From Ustulina deusta (lineage: Eukaryota; Ascomycota; Sordariomycetes; Xylariales; Xylariaceae): a stretch of 64,000 nucleotides of DNA. How positions within the stretch are numbered: position 1 is the first letter of the stretch; each line of letters starts with the position of its first letter. The notes under the pieces were generated by a model that did no database searches, was not told the origin of the DNA, and worked only from the letters and a program-made list of their open reading frames with translations. Shown here one piece after another: positions 61,160 through 64,000 of this stretch. The position numbers and the translations under genes were made by a program. The stretch is taken from positions 1,302,001 through 1,366,000 of the forward strand of contig JAJNNX010000003.1 in assembly GCA_023159155.1 (NCBI GenBank), written 5' to 3'.

Positions 61160-61701
61160 TAGTCTCGAGGCGCTCGGCATTCTCTGAACAAAAGAACGAC
61201 CCTGACCGGATCCGATCATTGAGAAGCTCATCTCATCCAGGTCCAACTACACTTCATTAGTTCAACGAACCATACTATCGCTCTCCTCTGTCGCATTGTC
61301 CTCGTAAACAACAACAGTAACCACAAAACGCTATCATCCAAGCAGCTACCTACCTACTACATATTCGCGTCGTCGCATCAACTTTAGTCGAGACCCCGTT
61401 CACTCGCTCCAGCTGTTCTCTCGACCCTCGACTCCCGGCCCTCGACCCTTGTTCCTGCACCACGACCGTTCTTCATAATACCGATAATAATCAACAAAAG
61501 AAATCTGTCACAGCAACCCCTCAACTAATTCGTCGGCTCTTATCAATTAATCCTCCATCCTATCGCTACCGCCGAGATTAATCTGGAGCTGCCTGTCCTT
61601 CTCCCCACCTGACTTCACCTCGTCCACGCTCCCCCGCGAATACGACAACAAATCCAGACGACTGGAACAGTGACTACGTTTATCTGTTGAACTCCTTCGC
61701 T
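61160..61701. other. 5' flank of the MARVEL gene, pyrimidine-rich
   Basis: 540 bp from the inverted repeat to the ATG. From about 61370 it is rich in CT, TCGACC and CAACAA words with no long frame, as expected for the promoter and 5' leader of a well-expressed fungal gene. No separate gene seen. Confidence 0.5.
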
Positions 61702-62274
61702 ATGAGGAGCATAATGAATTCAATCCTGCGCCTAGTGCAGTTCTTCCTCGTCCTTATCGCAACCGCCCTTCTCGGCAATGTCCGCGCAAACACCCAGCAC
61801 GCAGCATCGTCTGCTACTGCTGCCGTCAACTTCGCCATTTTCGTGTGCGCCCTCGCGTGGATCGCCGTCATCTACAGTTTTGTTGCGCACTTCGTCTCTG
61901 CCGTAGCCATACCCATTGTCGCGCTTGCTTTGGATGGTCTCTCTACGCTCTTCACCTTCATCGGCGCAATAGTCCTGTCCGCAAAGCTGACTACTGCCAA
62001 CTGCGCCCACTTGGTGAGTAGAGAGCAACCCCGAGCCATTGCGATTGATCTATTGCTGACAAGTATTGTTTTCCCATAGGGTTCGAGACCGTCCGACTGG
62101 ATCGCCTTTGGTTCCGGCGACACAGAGAAGCGCTGTCGCGAAATCCAAGCCGGCCTCGTCTTTATGTGGTTTCTGTTCGCCACGTTCGCTGCCGCCGTGG
62201 TGCTTGCATATAAAGAATTCCGACGGAGCGGTGGGTCTGTCCGTGGCCCGAGCATGTCGCAGATCAGCGTCTAG
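61702..62274 (+). CDS. MARVEL-domain membrane protein (Nce102-like)
   Basis: Two exons (61702-62013, 62080-62274; 66-nt intron) give 168 residues with four membrane segments: LRLVQFFLVLIATALLG, AVNFAIFVCALAWIAVIYSF, AIPIVALALDGLSTLFTFIG and, in exon 2, AGLVFMWFLFATFAAAVVLA. A loop with NCAHL, GSRPSDW and EKRCREIQAG lies between TM3 and TM4. It ends in a short polar tail. This is the layout of fungal MARVEL proteins such as Nce102, which organise eisosome and plasma-membrane microdomains. ATG 61714 (MNSILRL) is an equally good start. It lies about 540 bp from the degraded transposon block yet shows no RIP-like damage. Confidence 0.9.
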
Positions 62275-64000
62275 GGAAGCGACGATCAAACAGACAATGC
62301 AAACGATGGAGTGCAATACGACGAGTCTAGACATGTGCGGGACTGGGATTTAGGGTACTAGCGAGAGAGAGAGAGAGAGAGAGGGTTGGTCGTTCCGCAA
62401 GTCGCCCGGCCATAATTAGTGTTTCATAACGCATGGGATAAGAGACGTACAGGGGATTAGGTCTCGGTCGCTCTGTTACGTTTTCCAGAGTAATAGACCG
62501 AAGGCATAGCATGGGTCACAGAGTTATCCTGTGAATGGGCGTCAAGAGGCTAATGATGGAACAAGACCTAGGTTTTTGGACTCGCATGAATAACTACATG
62601 TACTACGAAGCCTGTCCAGTTGTGTTGGATCCGACCACGATGATGTCATGCCTAGGCGTTGGGGATTGGGTTATTTCTGCTTGTCCAGTCTAATCATGTA
62701 GAGATAGAATAGTGTAGTGGTATACAGGAGACGCCCCTGTAGTAGTAAATTCTGAAGTTTGGTTAGCGACTGTTGACATACACTTACACCAATTTCACGT
62801 TGCAACGCATAACAAAAGCACAAATCGAAGCAAACCACGGGGACATACTCCCGGGGGGGTAGCGTCCTAAAAGCTGTTACGTCAATATTTAGCGACAGAA
62901 AAAGGTGCGTCTTAAGAGCTTGGCTGACTGCGTAGCTCTTAGGTAAAATCTAGAGAACAAGAGGATGCGGCACACCCCCCAAGTTCAACAAGGTATGATA
63001 CGATGTCTCACAGCTGTTCGTCCTTCAGGATAATCCCACTCGCCTGACTACATTAAGCTACCGAATTCCTAAGTAGGTATTTAACCACAAACTCGCATCG
63101 ACCTTTTAGTGTACCTGCTTGTTGGGCTCGATAACTTAGTAACATTCCATCCTTCAGATCTAAGCCGTTTCAGTTGGTATCGTTACATACATACATGTAA
63201 TCCTTCACTGCTGACTGACTAGCAACGGGCCGAACAAAGCTGCTAGTTATCGGTATTGGCCTGCCCGGAGGTGGATTTCGTTGATCTATGCGTATGCTGC
63301 TATTGTGGCCGAGTGGCCTGCGGGGATAGTTTTGGCATAAACTGAGGCTGGTCTCCTATAACAACACTATTGACGAAAAGTGAACTCTCGTCGATGGCAA
63401 AAAATAACGTTTTGTAGTATTTTGAAGTATTTTTAAGCTTTAATTTTTATTTCTTGATTTAGTTTATGCTTTAAAATATTATTTTATTAGTATAACTAAT
63501 AATTTATATATATTATATTATATAGCTGAACTTTTGTCGTGCTATATACGCTGGCGTGCGCGGATCGTACTCGGAGGTGTATATATCCGTACGGGCGCCC
63601 GGATACTCCTACTTTGGAGTATTGCTGACCTTTTCAGGTTGTTGGCACAACTGCATACGGGCTGGCCGCCGTGACAATTTTGCTTCATAGTACCTTGTGC
63701 ACTTTTTTGTACACGAGGCGCCCTCCCTACCAGAAGCAAAAGGAAGCTCTCGGTTTGAAGAGCTATAAGCTATCCATACAAACTAATCTATACAGACTGA
63801 CCTACCTACTACCCATCCAGACCTAGCTAGAAACCAAGCCATACAAACACCAACCAACAGACCAATATCCCCACCGCCTTCGCCGCTCGTGTACAGTCGC
63901 TCGAGCATCGCTCCCAAGGTGGACCAGGGGAAGGACGGCCTGCAGCCAGCTATGTGAAGCAATAGCTAATATAAAGCTACAGAGGTTATTGGCGCGAGAT
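62275..64000. other. Intergenic to the window end, with small AT-rich patch
   Basis: No gene supported. A GA dinucleotide run lies at 62361-62382. At about 63395-63535 the DNA turns AT-rich for 140 bp, edged by two similar words (TGAACTCTCGTCG at 63381 and TGAACTTTTGTCG at 63527) that differ by C-to-T changes, perhaps a tiny RIP-affected repeat remnant. A 7-bp-stem hairpin (ATACTCC...GGAGTAT) is near 63603-63621. Confidence 0.45.

Noticed and set aside
1..64000. CRISPR arrays, prokaryotic operons, rRNA genes
   Set aside because: Spliceosomal introns throughout show a eukaryotic nuclear sequence; no regularly spaced repeats and no 5S or large rRNA segments recognised.

Overview
The window is nuclear DNA of a filamentous ascomycete (Pezizomycotina). 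The evidence is short GT-AG introns, mostly 50-150 nt, a mitochondrial complex I subunit with a presequence, fungal-type families (PTH11-like rhodopsin domain, C2H2/Fungal_trans regulator, CBM48 Crp1-like protein, MARVEL protein, GPI-anchored Cys-rich protein, PKS relic), and a 9.5-kb block eroded to extreme AT-richness in the manner of repeat-induced point mutation (RIP). A Sordariomycete is my guess, not proven. Splice sites were chosen by hand, and every intact model below closes to a multiple of three.

Layout. 0-8 kb: two membrane-transport genes on the minus strand, a vacuolar-type MFS amino-acid/drug transporter and a 952-residue fusion of a fungal rhodopsin-like 7TM domain to a FucP-type MFS permease. 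11.8-15.2 kb: complex I PSST subunit (plus) and a GPI-anchored 8-Cys protein (minus). 16.5-18.7 kb: a decayed secondary-metabolism locus, with a frameshifted FAD monooxygenase head-to-head with the KR-ACP end of a broken polyketide synthase. 21-36 kb: housekeeping and regulatory genes, all minus: an Hv1-type proton channel, a class-1 dihydroorotate dehydrogenase, a RNF10/Mag2 RING protein, a Crp1-like CBM48 protein and a C2H2 transcription factor. 36-43 kb: 7.2 kb without a recognisable gene. 43.3-47 kb: a nine-exon sugar porter tail-to-tail with a GH43 glycosidase pseudogene. 49.6-51.1 kb: a MATE exporter.

51.67-61.16 kb: the AT-rich block. Its two ends are a perfect 43-bp inverted repeat next to TA dinucleotides. 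Inside lies a pair of diverged direct repeats about 6.1 kb apart, probably LTRs of a dead retroelement. Inside that is a GC-normal 268-bp solo LTR with a 5-bp target duplication. I read this as three generations of nested mobile DNA. 61.7-62.3 kb: a MARVEL-domain membrane protein gene. The rest, to 64 kb, is intergenic.

The points most worth a second look are the rhodopsin-MFS fusion, the TIR-bounded AT island with its nested insertions, and the unusual way the pseudogenes have decayed: every small indel I can place confidently is an insertion of +1 or +4, several of them exact 4-bp tandem duplications.
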